64,000 nt of DNA from NCBI GenBank assembly GCA_029881805.1, contig JAOULW010000004.1:1-64000 (forward strand), given 5' to 3'. Below the pieces are notes generated by a model. It did no database searches, was not told the DNA's origin, and saw nothing but the letters and a program-made list of their open reading frames with translations. Source of the stretch: Candidatus Bathyarchaeota archaeon (lineage in GTDB: Archaea > Thermoproteota > Bathyarchaeia > Bathyarchaeales > Bathycorpusculaceae). Below are positions 52,862 to 62,046 of this stretch, piece by piece. Each line of letters opens with the position of its first letter. Within the stretch, counting starts at the first letter, position 1. Both the position numbers and the translations under genes were made by a program.

Positions 52862-53134
52862 CTACTCTCCCTTACGTTTAGACCTGATTTTGAGAGACTT
52901 CTTTAATTCCTTTACCAATGAAGGTCTTCTTTGTTTGAGTATTGTTTCGTAATCTTTTGAAAGTCTCTTTTCCATATCATTCAAAATTTGCACTATGTTT
53001 TCTCCCCTTTGAGCAATTTCTTTTAATTTAATTTTGAAGTGTTGAAGACAATCATGATAAACTGAGATGACATAGTATTCAAGGCTTTGATCGTAGGCTT
53101 CCTCGTTTTCTCCAAATTCAAAGACATAGTCCAT
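52862..53134 (-). CDS. Unknown small protein overlapping the integrase remnant
   Basis: 90 residues from the ATG at 53134: acidic N-terminus (VFEFGENEEAYDQSLEYY), long helix and a very basic C-terminus (KELKKSLKIRSKRKGE). An open frame to 53224 exists but runs through the integrase remnant on the other strand. The basic tail suggests nucleic-acid binding. Not recognised. Confidence 0.4.
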   Translation of the reverse strand: MDYVFEFGENEEAYDQSLEYYVISVYHDCLQHFKIKLKEIAQRGENIVQILNDMEKRLSKDYETILKQRRPSLVKELKKSLKIRSKRKGE

Positions 53135-53338
53135 GTTCAGCAGGTACTTGGCCACAGGGACATAAAAAGCACAATGATATACATAACCGTTGAACAAGCA
53201 ATATACCAGGAACTTGAGGAGCATTTCATTTCTAAAATAGCAAAAACTGCGGAAGAGGCAAGAGAATTGGTGGACTTGGGTTTTGAATACGTCTGCACGA
53301 CCCCGGAGAGCATCATGCTGTTTAGGAAGCGAAAATAG
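53117..53338 (+). pseudogene. Tyrosine recombinase (integrase) C-terminal remnant
   Basis: FKDIVHVQQVLGHRDIKSTM followed by IYITVEQ is the end of the catalytic domain of archaeal XerA/phage-type integrases: box with QQVLGHR and the nucleophilic Tyr in MIYIT. The following EEARELVDLGFEYVCTTPES is the conserved tail. The preceding catalytic Arg, Lys and His-x-x-Arg blocks are missing, so only about 74 codons survive. Confidence 0.72.
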
Positions 53339-53446
53339 TGAAAACAGTATTTAATTCCGAAAAACAATACCTTATGAGAATTAGAACTCATATGGGAGAG
53401 TTAAAATATCTGGTTTCTAAATGAGTAGGATACCTACACAAAAGGG

Positions 53447-54880
53447 ATGCCCTTTCCCATGCAAGGAATTAAGTTCTCTGACAAGGAAGAAATTGTCAGC
53501 TTTGTTTCAGAAAATGGCATAAGAATCCTTAATTTATGTCATATTCCAGAAGATGGGCGACTAAGAACTTTGAGCTTTTCAGCGTCGGATAAAAATAGAG
53601 TCTATGAAATTCTGGACTTGGGTGAAAGGGTTGATGGTTCCAACCTATTCTCCTTCATTACGCCAGGGAAAAGTGACATTTACATAATGCCCAAATGTGA
53701 CAAAGGCCTCGTCAATCCTTTTTCAACTGTTCCCGCACTAAACCTGTTGTGTAGATATTTGGACGAAAATGGCAAACCGTTAGATGTTGCTCCAGAAAAC
53801 GTCTTGACAAAAGCAGAAGAGAAGTTGCGCTCTTCCAAGGACGTTATTCTTAAAGCTTTGGCTGAACTTGAGTTTTACATAATCTCTAAGCAACAGAGTG
53901 AAATGCTTTTTCCAGGCGCCCCAGAAAAAAACTATCACGATTCTTCTCCTTTCACAAAGTTCGAATGGTTACGAAATGAGATTCTTGTTGCGCTGACCAG
54001 CAGTGGTATTGGCACGAAGTATGGGCACAGTGAGGTCGGCAGGTTATTGTGTAACGGGAACACGCTTATGGAGCAGCATGAGGTGGAGTTTGCTCCGCAG
54101 AATTTGGCGGAGATGGCTGAAACCATAACAATAGCAAAGTGGATCATTAGAAACGTCTGCGCAAGACATGGCATATCAGTCTCATTTTGTCCTAAAATAG
54201 CGTTAGAGCATGCTGGAACAGGAATGCACATTCACCTTTGTGGACTAAAGAATGGAGAAAACGTAGTTGCAAATCATGATGGAACCTTGACCGTTGAAGC
54301 CAGAGAAATGATTGGTGGAATGTTGCGGTTTGCGCCTAGTCTTGCGGCTTTTGGAAATCCAACACCACCGTCATATTTGCGTTTTATCGCGCGTAAGGAA
54401 TCCCCAATGCACATTTGCTGGAGCGCCAGAAACCGCCTAGCCTTGATTCGCATTCCGTTATGGTGGAGTTTCAAGAGAAAAGGCACGGAGGAAAGGGATG
54501 TGTGCAGAGAAACTTTTGAGTATAGGGCTCCGGACGCATTCGCAAGCGCATACTTGCTTTTTGCTGGAATAGCAGTAGCAATAAATTACGGGTTGAAAAA
54601 TTCTAAGGAGTCATTGGAGATTGCTGAAAAACTGCACGTAGAAGAAACTGCTGGTAGAAGGAAGAGGTTTAAACTACTGCCGCGTTCCTGCAGTGAGTCA
54701 GCCAGAAATCTGCGAAAAGACAGGAAGTTTTACGAGGCAGACGATGTTTTCCCAAAGAAGGTGATTGACAAAACCATAGAAAAACTGAGCGCATACAAGG
54801 ACGAAGACTTGTGGAAAAACTTGGCTGAAAAACCTGAAAAAGTTGAGAGTATGTTGCGCCGGTACCTGCATTACGGCTAG
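53447..54880 (+). CDS. Glutamine synthetase family protein
   Basis: 477 residues (or 473 from Met 53459). Glutamine-synthetase hallmarks: VDGSNLF in the N-terminal beta-grasp, LEFYI, QHEVEFAPQNL, GTGMHIHLCGLKNG (metal His), NRLALIRIP and EYRAPDAF. Glutamine synthetase makes glutamine from glutamate, ammonia and ATP; divergent members use other amines. The C-terminal 90 residues are unlike GlnA, and the residues at several loops are diverged, so amide donor and acceptor are uncertain. It ends near tRNA-Ala. Confidence 0.78.
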   Translation: MPFPMQGIKFSDKEEIVSFVSENGIRILNLCHIPEDGRLRTLSFSASDKNRVYEILDLGERVDGSNLFSFITPGKSDIYIMPKCDKGLVNPFSTVPALNLLCRYLDENGKPLDVAPENVLTKAEEKLRSSKDVILKALAELEFYIISKQQSEMLFPGAPEKNYHDSSPFTKFEWLRNEILVALTSSGIGTKYGHSEVGRLLCNGNTLMEQHEVEFAPQNLAEMAETITIAKWIIRNVCARHGISVSFCPKIALEHAGTGMHIHLCGLKNGENVVANHDGTLTVEAREMIGGMLRFAPSLAAFGNPTPPSYLRFIARKESPMHICWSARNRLALIRIPLWWSFKRKGTEERDVCRETFEYRAPDAFASAYLLFAGIAVAINYGLKNSKESLEIAEKLHVEETAGRRKRFKLLPRSCSESARNLRKDRKFYEADDVFPKKVIDKTIEKLSAYKDEDLWKNLAEKPEKVESMLRRYLHYG

Positions 54881-54955
54881 CCAACTTCTATCTTTGCATG
54901 AGAAATGCTTATAGCTTGTCTTTAACGGTTAAAGCTTCAGAAAATGTGCATTAAT

Positions 54956-55030
54956 GGGCGGGTAGATCAGCTTGGAATGATCGCCACGTTGGCATCGTGG
55001 AGGCCGCGGGTTCAAATCCCGCCCCGTCCA
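54956..55030 (+). tRNA. tRNA-Ala (GGC anticodon)
   Basis: 75 bases fold as a full cloverleaf: acceptor GGGCGGG with CCCGTCC (one G-U pair) plus discriminator A, D stem GATC/GATC with the GG pair in the loop, anticodon stem CCACG/CGTGG around loop TTGGCAT (anticodon GGC), T arm GCGGG/CCCGC with TTCAAAT loop. No CCA is encoded and no intron is present. Confidence 0.93.
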
Positions 55031-55206
55031 CTCAACTTTCTTTGGAAAAGAACCTTGGCTAAGAAACTGTAAGCTTGTTTCCAACAACTCTATCGCTAAC
55101 TCAATCGCCTGTCTCAATTTTCTTTAACCTAAATCCCCACACACCATATCCTACTAACGCTTTACCCATGGCCATTTCTCTGCTGCATTTGGGGCACTTC
55201 TTAACT

Positions 55207-55566
55207 TCACCCATGGCTTATTTCTTCTTTCTGCCGTGCTTCACAGTATGGGCACTCTTCAGATGCAATAGGAATCTCGTTTCCACATTTGACACACGTC
55301 TTTAGGAAACTCTTGGGTGTGTACCCAGGGGCTCTGTAATCTATGACTGCTATTCCACAGTTTTCGCATTTTAGCGCTGGCACGTTGTCCTGCGACCACA
55401 ATGCACTGGGCATAACATAATCAGCAAGAATCATTCCTAGTACATGCTTTCTATTGCTCCAGTAAACGCCTCTGGGAGCATTAAAAAACCCTTTTTCAAG
55501 TTCTCCACCACAGATAGGGCATGTTATTATAGAAGCTAGCTTGGAGAACACTTCATTTTCGCTCAT
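55207..55566 (-). CDS. Zinc-ribbon protein, DUF6487-like with second ribbon
   Basis: 119 residues. First module CPICGGELEKGF, then a stretch with GVYWSN, then LKCENCGIAVIDY, as in the DUF6487-type ribbon; a second ribbon follows (CVKCGNEIPIASEECPYC). No catalytic residues are seen. Lies opposite the tRNA, with no operon partner. Confidence 0.65.
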   Translation of the reverse strand: MSENEVFSKLASIITCPICGGELEKGFFNAPRGVYWSNRKHVLGMILADYVMPSALWSQDNVPALKCENCGIAVIDYRAPGYTPKSFLKTCVKCGNEIPIASEECPYCEARQKEEISHG

Positions 55567-56085
55567 AAGTCATTTACTCCTTTCTTTCAACCGACTTAGG
55601 TCTTTGTTTGAATCTTTTAAAATCTGCATCGTTAACAAAAAGACACTCTCCTCCAAGTTTATCCTTTATACATATGAAACACATGGTTCTTAAAGTTTTA
55701 GACAGAGACTTTGCATGGAGCGATAATTTTCAATAACCAATTTTGGACCAATCAGCTCCTAAACTAAGTGAATTAAGAGGTCACTTGATACGGTGAGAAA
55801 GAGAAGAATCTGCAATTGTGTAGCTTTATATCTGATGCGCCTCTTGGATGCAGCAATGCAACATGCACTTCCGCAGATTATTTGTTGAAGCTGTATGGAG
55901 ATTAGGCAATGTGCTATCATATGAGGCGATCTGAAAAATAGCGGAAGAGAGAAAACGACTCCAGAACGAGCAGGAACTTAGCGTTGCTGTCGAAGTCAAC
56001 CAAAAATTGCGCATATTCTAGGAAACTATGACACGAGTTAAAGCTAAATAGTGCAATAGAATCAAAGTTAAATGGGTGTATCCAA
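55567..56085. other. Intergenic region with possible remnant
   Basis: About 520 bases without an intact gene. A TATA-like CTTTATATC stands at about 55825-55833. On the plus strand a short open stretch near 55940-56020 encodes a charged helix (AEERKRLQNEQELSV) that begins after a stop, perhaps the end of a decayed regulator. Otherwise nothing seen. Confidence 0.35.
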
Positions 56086-56244
56086 TTGCCTAAGTGTCCA
56101 AACTGCGGTAAAGTTGGCGATTTTTTCTATTGCGCAAACTGCGGAACTCTCATTAGAGAAGCATGCCCGAGTTGTGGCACGTGGGTAGATGTAAGCATGA
56201 AAGAATGCCCTAAGTGTGGAAAACCTAATCGACTTCATCAATAG
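56086..56244 (+). CDS. Small double zinc-ribbon protein
   Basis: 52 residues, TTG start with GGGTG seven bases upstream. Four CxxC pairs: CPNC, CANC, CPSC and CPKC, making a DZR-type double ribbon. Such proteins often serve as protein-binding adaptors; nothing in the context gives a role. Confidence 0.72.
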   Translation: MPKCPNCGKVGDFFYCANCGTLIREACPSCGTWVDVSMKECPKCGKPNRLHQ

Positions 56245-56381
56245 CTTGGCTCTATTTGATCAAAGGCTTTATGACGCACACAAGCTTTAGCTGCGCTGCA
56301 TTCAGCGATTGTCTCAACACTTCTATAGTGAAAAGTGAATGCCGATATGAAAGCAATGTCTTCCAATGTGGTGAGATGCAT

Positions 56382-57269
56382 TCATATAGAAAAAGTGTGG
56401 CGTCTATATTTCCAAGCATCTGGAAATGAATAAGGAATTATCCACATGAAAGCGTAAAGAAAAGATTTTAGTAAATCAAAGCCAGGGCTGACCCTGTTAA
56501 TAGTTCTAGTAAATACGCCTGCCTGTTTCTCATAGGAAACCTTTCCATATTCTCCTAAAATCCTTGAAAACTTGTGGTCTTCTGCCACAGCTAATTCTGG
56601 ATCGTACAGATGTCCCTTTTCTGCACAAATTCTAAGAGCTACTTCACGTAGAACAGCGATGCTGAATCCTGGAACACTTGGACCCGAGATTGGGGTGCCC
56701 CTTATTTTTATGGTCGGGATTTTTGTCGAAAACCAAACGGTGTAGTTCTCTCCCATGGTTCCAAATCTGCGACTGATTTTTCGAGTGTCATTTGGTCTTG
56801 CAGAAGGAGCTGCTCCTACAATGTTCTTGCTTCTTAAAGCCTTATACATCACCTCAAAATAGTTGTCATATTTGTCAAGCTTTGCAGTCACGTATTTGAG
56901 GTCCAACTCCGTTCCGCTAGAAAATCGGGTATCTATATCCTGAAACACCACAATGGTTCCTCTTGCAAAAGAAAAACCCAAATTTCTACCGATTGTAGGG
57001 GAATCCCATGACTTGTACTTGATCTTTCCAGATTTGTAGAGTCCCGACCTATATTTCTGGTAGATTTCGTACGCTACTAAATTGGAATCCCTCAATTCTG
57101 GAAATTCTGCGTTTCCTCCTGCGTCAACGATGACGAATTCTACTTTCTTGCCCATCTTCTTCTCGAAGAACTGCTTAGTCGTTTCCCAGTTTTTGAAAGT
57201 CTCTTCGAAGAGTCTTTTGTCTTTCTCGTTTTTTGCAGTAGTTATGACCGAGAAAGTTGGTTTTGCCAT
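56382..57269 (-). CDS. Family 2 glycosyltransferase
   Basis: 295 residues from MAKPTFSVITTAKNE. The inverting GT-A fold is shown by the first strand TFSVITTAKNE, FVIVDAGGNAEF, TIGRNLGFSFARG and the metal DxD as FQDIDTR. AEDHKFSRIL follows the ED motif. One C-terminal membrane-like segment (YAFMWIIPYSF). Transfers a sugar to an unknown acceptor (N-glycan or surface polymer). ATG 57269 was preferred because six preceding codons look non-conserved. Confidence 0.8.
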   Translation of the reverse strand: MAKPTFSVITTAKNEKDKRLFEETFKNWETTKQFFEKKMGKKVEFVIVDAGGNAEFPELRDSNLVAYEIYQKYRSGLYKSGKIKYKSWDSPTIGRNLGFSFARGTIVVFQDIDTRFSSGTELDLKYVTAKLDKYDNYFEVMYKALRSKNIVGAAPSARPNDTRKISRRFGTMGENYTVWFSTKIPTIKIRGTPISGPSVPGFSIAVLREVALRICAEKGHLYDPELAVAEDHKFSRILGEYGKVSYEKQAGVFTRTINRVSPGFDLLKSFLYAFMWIIPYSFPDAWKYRRHTFSI

Positions 57270-57370
57270 GATAAGACAAGAATGCACTAGATTCTTAAGC
57301 TTTTTTCAATGCCTGCCTGTGCCGATTGCTTTGCTAAGGTAACTTCAAGAAGCTCTCTGCTCTTTCTAGC

Positions 57371-58510
57371 TCAACTAGCGCCTGCACTCGTTTTCAGAAC
57401 ATACAGAGAGAGTATCGAGAAAGCCGCGAACAAAATCCCTGAAGTAACGAATACAGGCAAATATCCTACGGACTGCACGACAAATCCTGCAACCAACACC
57501 GAAGAAAACTCGGCAAACCTCATAGGAATGTTGAGCAATCCTATATCGACAGAGACCGTTGCTCTATTCTCTGTAACTCTTGCGATTATAGACTCGAAGA
57601 CACCCAGCCCAAGGCCATTTGCGACGGCCAGTATTAACAAGAGCGCAGGGAAGTAACTGCCCGAGTTTGCCAACAAAAACGTTGCAAACAAGGCGACAAG
57701 ACTCTGAACGACAAATCGCCCGTTTTTTAAGCCAATTTTTAAGGTGCAGATTGCCACCAAAAAAGAAATCACGTTGTAAAGCATAAAGACAATGCCAATC
57801 TCAATATAGCCATATCCTAGTTGTTGAGCCATAAAAACTGGCAGGAGCAACGCTCCTAGAGGGTATAGCGCAAGACTATAGAACAACATGGCAAATGAGA
57901 CAAGCCAGAATCTTTTGCTTCTACCTCTTGGGTCAAGCAAGGTGAGTGCTCTTTGATTCTTTTGTTTTAAGTCCATCTTGTCGGCGCGCAGAAGCAACAC
58001 AGCAGGAACCCCCAGCACAGAGGCCGCTACGATCAAAATGCCTAACGTAAATGAAAACCCCATGTAACTAATCCCGATGCCAGATACTGCACTGCCAATA
58101 GCATAGGATAATGATATGACAGCAGATATTCTAGTAGCTTCCTTTCCTCTTTGTTTGGGTGATAATGAAAAGATAGCAGTTCTATTCACTGCCCAATACG
58201 AAGATTCTTTCATCGCTTCAACGATTTTTCCTAGAAGAAAAGCAAAAGTAGAGTTTGCAAGAAAATATATTGTAGTTGCAAAAAAGGTTCCTGGCCAGTT
58301 CACTAGCATGAAGAAAGGGGCCCATCCTAGCTGATCTGCGAGTGCGGCAAATATTAGCCGAACAAAAAGAAATACCAGAGGTAGAATGGATATTACGAGA
58401 CCAATCTCTGCTAGGTTGACGTTTCTCTCCAGAAGCAACAAAGGAATTGCTAATGCAAGTCCTCCCGTTACAAAGTAGTTGAGGAACGTTACTGTAAACA
58501 CTCTCTTCAT
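57371..58510 (-). CDS. MFS transporter
   Basis: 379 residues with about twelve membrane segments and the loop motif ADQLGWAPFF between helices 2 and 3. No substrate is indicated; drug, sugar and ion exporters share this form. Next to the glycosyltransferase on the same strand but not overlapping it. Confidence 0.8.
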   Translation of the reverse strand: MKRVFTVTFLNYFVTGGLALAIPLLLLERNVNLAEIGLVISILPLVFLFVRLIFAALADQLGWAPFFMLVNWPGTFFATTIYFLANSTFAFLLGKIVEAMKESSYWAVNRTAIFSLSPKQRGKEATRISAVISLSYAIGSAVSGIGISYMGFSFTLGILIVAASVLGVPAVLLLRADKMDLKQKNQRALTLLDPRGRSKRFWLVSFAMLFYSLALYPLGALLLPVFMAQQLGYGYIEIGIVFMLYNVISFLVAICTLKIGLKNGRFVVQSLVALFATFLLANSGSYFPALLLILAVANGLGLGVFESIIARVTENRATVSVDIGLLNIPMRFAEFSSVLVAGFVVQSVGYLPVFVTSGILFAAFSILSLYVLKTSAGAS

Positions 58511-58784
58511 CTATATTTCCGCCAACATCACCGATTGAAACTGCACAGGCTTATTTCTGTTTTCCTCAATCAACAAAGTAACGCATTCTGCCTTTCTTCT
58601 TTTTTCTGTGAATTAAAAACGGGTACGTTCGCTGAAATCTCATGGGGTTGCATAAAATTGAAAAGCGGGTAATTATTTGCCGTTAAGAAAAAGAATGGGG
58701 CTCAAGTTTTCAACGAGTATTATTGACAACGGCGAAACGTAAACTGTAAATACGAAAGTGTCGTTATGCAATTGTGTGATTGGT

Positions 58785-59162
58785 GTGAAGTCAAAGTTCA
58801 CGTATGTTGGGATAAGAGTAACGAATTTGCAGAAATCCATTGATTTCTACACAAAAATACTTGGCATGAAAATAGCAGGCAGGGGCAAAGTCGAGCAGAC
58901 TAAAGGAGAAACTGTCGCCCTTCAAAGCGAAAATGACAGCTTCATTCTAGAATTAAACTATTACGAAAAAGATAGCCCTTACAACACTCCATACACCGTG
59001 GGAGAAGGACTAGACCATCTTGCTTTCAAAGTTGACGACCTCGACAAGGCTCTAGAAGAAGCTCGGTCAGCAGGACATCGCACTCTATTACAACTGAAGG
59101 CAGATGGCGGCCGATGGGCCTACATAGAAGATCCAGACGGGATCTGGATTGAGCTTTTCTAA
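58785..59162 (+). CDS. VOC/glyoxalase-fold protein (lactoylglutathione-lyase-like)
   Basis: 125 residues from GTG 58785; GTG starts at 58758 and 58776 are also possible. VGIRVTNLQKSIDFYTKILG gives the first strand, ELNYY and DHLAFKVDDLDKALEEA the second module, and YIEDPDGIWIEL the metal Glu. The layout matches glyoxalase I or methylmalonyl-CoA epimerase relatives; substrate unknown. Confidence 0.78.
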   Translation: MKSKFTYVGIRVTNLQKSIDFYTKILGMKIAGRGKVEQTKGETVALQSENDSFILELNYYEKDSPYNTPYTVGEGLDHLAFKVDDLDKALEEARSAGHRTLLQLKADGGRWAYIEDPDGIWIELF

Positions 59163-59323
59163 GCAGAAAACTAACTATATATCTAAGTCGTTTCTCTCCT
59201 TTCGTGGTTCCAGTAGAGACTATAATCCATCATTATATCGGACCTTTCCAGTCGAGTCATTGTTCCACACTCTTTCTCTGCTCTTGCTGTGCGTTTGAGA
59301 AAAAACATGCTTCTAATGTAATC

Positions 59324-59333
59324 TTTTTATATT
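59324..59333 (+). promoter_or_regulatory. TATA box of transglutaminase-like gene
   Basis: TTTTTATATT lies 28 bases before ATG 59362, so transcription should start only a few bases upstream of the coding region. Confidence 0.5.
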
Positions 59334-59361
59334 CTAGAGTCGTTGATAGCTGAAGAAGACC

Positions 59362-60732
59362 ATGAATCAGAGACATAATCACGCCGTCGCTTTCTCTTGT
59401 CTAGTCTGTACACTCCTTCTTTACTCTTTTGCTTCCTTCCGATTCTTAACGGCAACAAACATCGAAAACTCTGACTTTCTTAAGTATGAAGTAAATGATG
59501 TATTCGTCGGAAATCTTACACATATTATTCGAATCAATAATCTCGCAAACAGCAGAGTTGCTGGCGGGAAACTTCTTGTCCCTCTAGTCCAGAATGAAAC
59601 CACACGTCATTATGCTTTCCTTCGTAACATTTCTTCACCGATCGGTTCACCAAATATTTCGAATGATGATTCTGGAAACCTGTATGCTTACTGGAGCAAC
59701 ATAGTAATCGATGGAAAGCAGACTTTGACCGTGGAAATGAGCTATTATGTGTTTTCTTTCAGCACACGCTTCCTTGTTAACTCCAGCTTGATAACAGAAT
59801 ACAACGAGAGCTCTAGCGTATATAAGAAGTATACGCAACCAGAAGAGCTGATGCAGTCAGACAATATACGGATAATCAGTAAAGCCTTAGAGATCACCAG
59901 CAGCGCAAGGAACCTACATGAAAAAGTCTCTGAAATATACAATTTTGTGGTTGCGAACCTGCGATACTCAGTTCAAAACGAAGAAAAAGGCGCAGTATGG
60001 GCTCTAGAAAATGGTGTTGGCGACTGCTCGGAGTACTCCTATCTCTTTGTTGCCTTGTGTCGCGCCGTTGGAATTCCGGCCAGGGTTCAGGCCGGCTTCG
60101 CATTCCACTCCATAACAGAAACTCTAGAGGACGGACACATGTGGGCTCAATATTACTTAGAAAATTATGGGTGGATACCAGTGGACGCCACATGGCGACT
60201 GTTCGATGCTATGGATCATAGACATTTCAGTTCAATTCAAAGCATACCAGGGGTTATATCATATTCCAATTACGTCTTCAACTACACCACGGGACCAGAA
60301 CCAGCAGACGAACAAACTGTCCTACTCAAATCACTCTCACCAAGCGTCTTAGACGAAGGTTCTTTTGGAGAAGATGTAATGAGGACTGTTCAGAAAATTA
60401 CACAAGCAAAACTTCCACTTTTTATAGGAAGTATCTTGGGAGCATCCATGATTTTTCCCTCAGAAATAGAACAAACTAGAAAGGCTTTCCTAGAAAGCCA
60501 AATTCACCTACAAAGCGCCATTGAAAACTGGAACACACATCAACAGGTTGCCCAGTCACACATTGCCGACGCCCTCGAAACCGCCGAAAAGGCTTCAAGC
60601 GGAGCGTGGATGCTAATTGTCAAGATTTTTTCCATGGTCGTCGGCATAGTCATAACCATCATGCTTGTCGCTTTGGCTTTTCTAAAACGGCGCCAAACAA
60701 AACAAGAAAAGGCTGTTAGCCAAACAGCGTAA
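59362..60732 (+). CDS. Membrane-anchored transglutaminase-like protein
   Basis: 456 residues. N-terminal signal/anchor (CLVCTLLLYSFASF), an extracellular beta region rich in Asn glycosylation sites, then a transglutaminase-like core with GVGDCSEYSYLFVALCRAVG (catalytic Cys), GHMWAQYYL (His) and WIPVDATW (Asp), about residues 215-275. A C-terminal membrane helix (ILVKIFSMVVGIVITIML-like) and a short Lys-rich tail place the core outside. May act as a peptidase or crosslinker on surface proteins. Confidence 0.82.
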   Translation: MNQRHNHAVAFSCLVCTLLLYSFASFRFLTATNIENSDFLKYEVNDVFVGNLTHIIRINNLANSRVAGGKLLVPLVQNETTRHYAFLRNISSPIGSPNISNDDSGNLYAYWSNIVIDGKQTLTVEMSYYVFSFSTRFLVNSSLITEYNESSSVYKKYTQPEELMQSDNIRIISKALEITSSARNLHEKVSEIYNFVVANLRYSVQNEEKGAVWALENGVGDCSEYSYLFVALCRAVGIPARVQAGFAFHSITETLEDGHMWAQYYLENYGWIPVDATWRLFDAMDHRHFSSIQSIPGVISYSNYVFNYTTGPEPADEQTVLLKSLSPSVLDEGSFGEDVMRTVQKITQAKLPLFIGSILGASMIFPSEIEQTRKAFLESQIHLQSAIENWNTHQQVAQSHIADALETAEKASSGAWMLIVKIFSMVVGIVITIMLVALAFLKRRQTKQEKAVSQTA

Positions 60733-60817
60733 ACCATATAGAGTTACCAAGTGTAAAATATTAAATGAGAGAGGCAACTGTCAGGGAAGCTTCACTAAAA
60801 CTCTGAAGAGGGGTCAG

Positions 60818-62041
60818 ATGCAAAAGTCTTACTCAAAACTGCTGGGAATAGTCGGAAAACCTAACACAGGCAAATCAACATTTTTTACTGCGGCAACTTT
60901 AGCACATGCTGAAATTGCAAGCTATCCATTCACGACAATAAAGCCGAACAGAGGCGTCGGATACGTGCGAACCCCATGTGTGCACGAAGAATTTAACATT
61001 AAAGACACTCCCGTTAACTCTCTATGCCTAGACGGCATAAGACTAATCCCCGTAGACTTCATCGACTGCGCAGGACTTGTGCCAGGCGCATGGGAAGGAA
61101 GAGGCTTGGGGAACCAATTTTTGGACGAAATCAGAAAAGCAGACGCATTGATTCACATAATTGACGCCTCAGGAGGTACAGACTGCGAAGGACGAATATG
61201 CAAGCCAGGTGAACACGACCCCTTAGAAGACGTGAAGTTTCTAGAACATGAAATAACAATGTGGATGGCAAACATACTTAAAAGAGACTGGGCCAAAATC
61301 GCCAGAACCGCAGAAGCTGAAACAAGCGACCTTTTGTCAATGCTGGAGGAAAGATTGAGTGGCTTGGCCATAAAAAGAAGCCATATATTCGAAGCCGTAA
61401 AGAAAGCAGGTTTGAACGCTGATAAGCCCGCATCTTGGAGCGAGGAAGACTTCCTAAGATTTGTGGATGCGCTGAGACAAATTGCCAAACCAATGCTAAT
61501 AGTTGCGAATAAAATTGACATGCCAACGGCTGAAGAAAACTTTGAAAGACTAAAGAAACTGAATTACTTGGTGGTTCCTTCCTGCGCAGAAGCAGAGCTT
61601 GCCTTGAGAAGAGCGACAGAAAAGAAGCTTATAGATTACAGACCTGGAGACTGCAACTTTAGGATGAGCAACCCGGAAAAATTAACTGAAAACCAAATAA
61701 GAGCGCTGGAGACCATAAGAGAGAAAATCCTGCTAAAATTGGGTTCTTCAGGTGTCCAGGACGCAGTAAACATGGCTTTCTTCAAACTCTTGAGCATGAT
61801 TACAGTCTATCCCGTTGAAGATTTAGAGCATCTGTCAGACCACAACGGAAGGGTTCTGCCAGACGCCTATCTTGTCCCTTATGGAACAACAGCTCGCCAG
61901 CTCGCCTACATAGTTCACACAGAATTAGGAGAAAGCTTCATCTACGCAGTAGAAGCACGAGAGAGGAAAAGAGTTGGAGAAGACTACATCGTCAAAGATA
62001 GAGACGTCCTTTCAATAGTAAGTGCAAAGAAAAGAGCCTAA
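60818..62041 (+). CDS. ychF: YchF-type GTPase/ATPase, archaeal form
   Basis: 407 residues. G1 GKPNTGKSTFFTAA, G3 DCAGLVPGAWEG, G4 variant ANKIDMP, and a C-terminal TGS domain (AYLVPYGTTARQLAYIVHTELG). Members of this family often prefer ATP and bind ribosomes. GAGGGG precedes the ATG. Converges on uppS with a five-base gap. Confidence 0.88.
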   Translation: MQKSYSKLLGIVGKPNTGKSTFFTAATLAHAEIASYPFTTIKPNRGVGYVRTPCVHEEFNIKDTPVNSLCLDGIRLIPVDFIDCAGLVPGAWEGRGLGNQFLDEIRKADALIHIIDASGGTDCEGRICKPGEHDPLEDVKFLEHEITMWMANILKRDWAKIARTAEAETSDLLSMLEERLSGLAIKRSHIFEAVKKAGLNADKPASWSEEDFLRFVDALRQIAKPMLIVANKIDMPTAEENFERLKKLNYLVVPSCAEAELALRRATEKKLIDYRPGDCNFRMSNPEKLTENQIRALETIREKILLKLGSSGVQDAVNMAFFKLLSMITVYPVEDLEHLSDHNGRVLPDAYLVPYGTTARQLAYIVHTELGESFIYAVEARERKRVGEDYIVKDRDVLSIVSAKKRA

Positions 62042-62046
62042 TCCTA

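Noticed and set aside
53135-53224. Upstream extension of the minus-strand unknown gene at 52862
   Set aside because: These codons are antisense to the recognisable integrase tail; a Met at 53134 is the more sensible start.
50806-55030. Attachment-site pair for the integrase remnant using the tRNA-Ala 3' end
   Set aside because: The tRNA T-arm/acceptor sequence does not recur by eye in the island or beside the integrase remnant, and a complete glutamine-synthetase gene lies between.
54929-55117. Minus-strand open frame with GRDLNPRPPRC-like text over the tRNA
   Set aside because: It is the reverse complement of tRNA-Ala(GGC); such translations are known spurious products.
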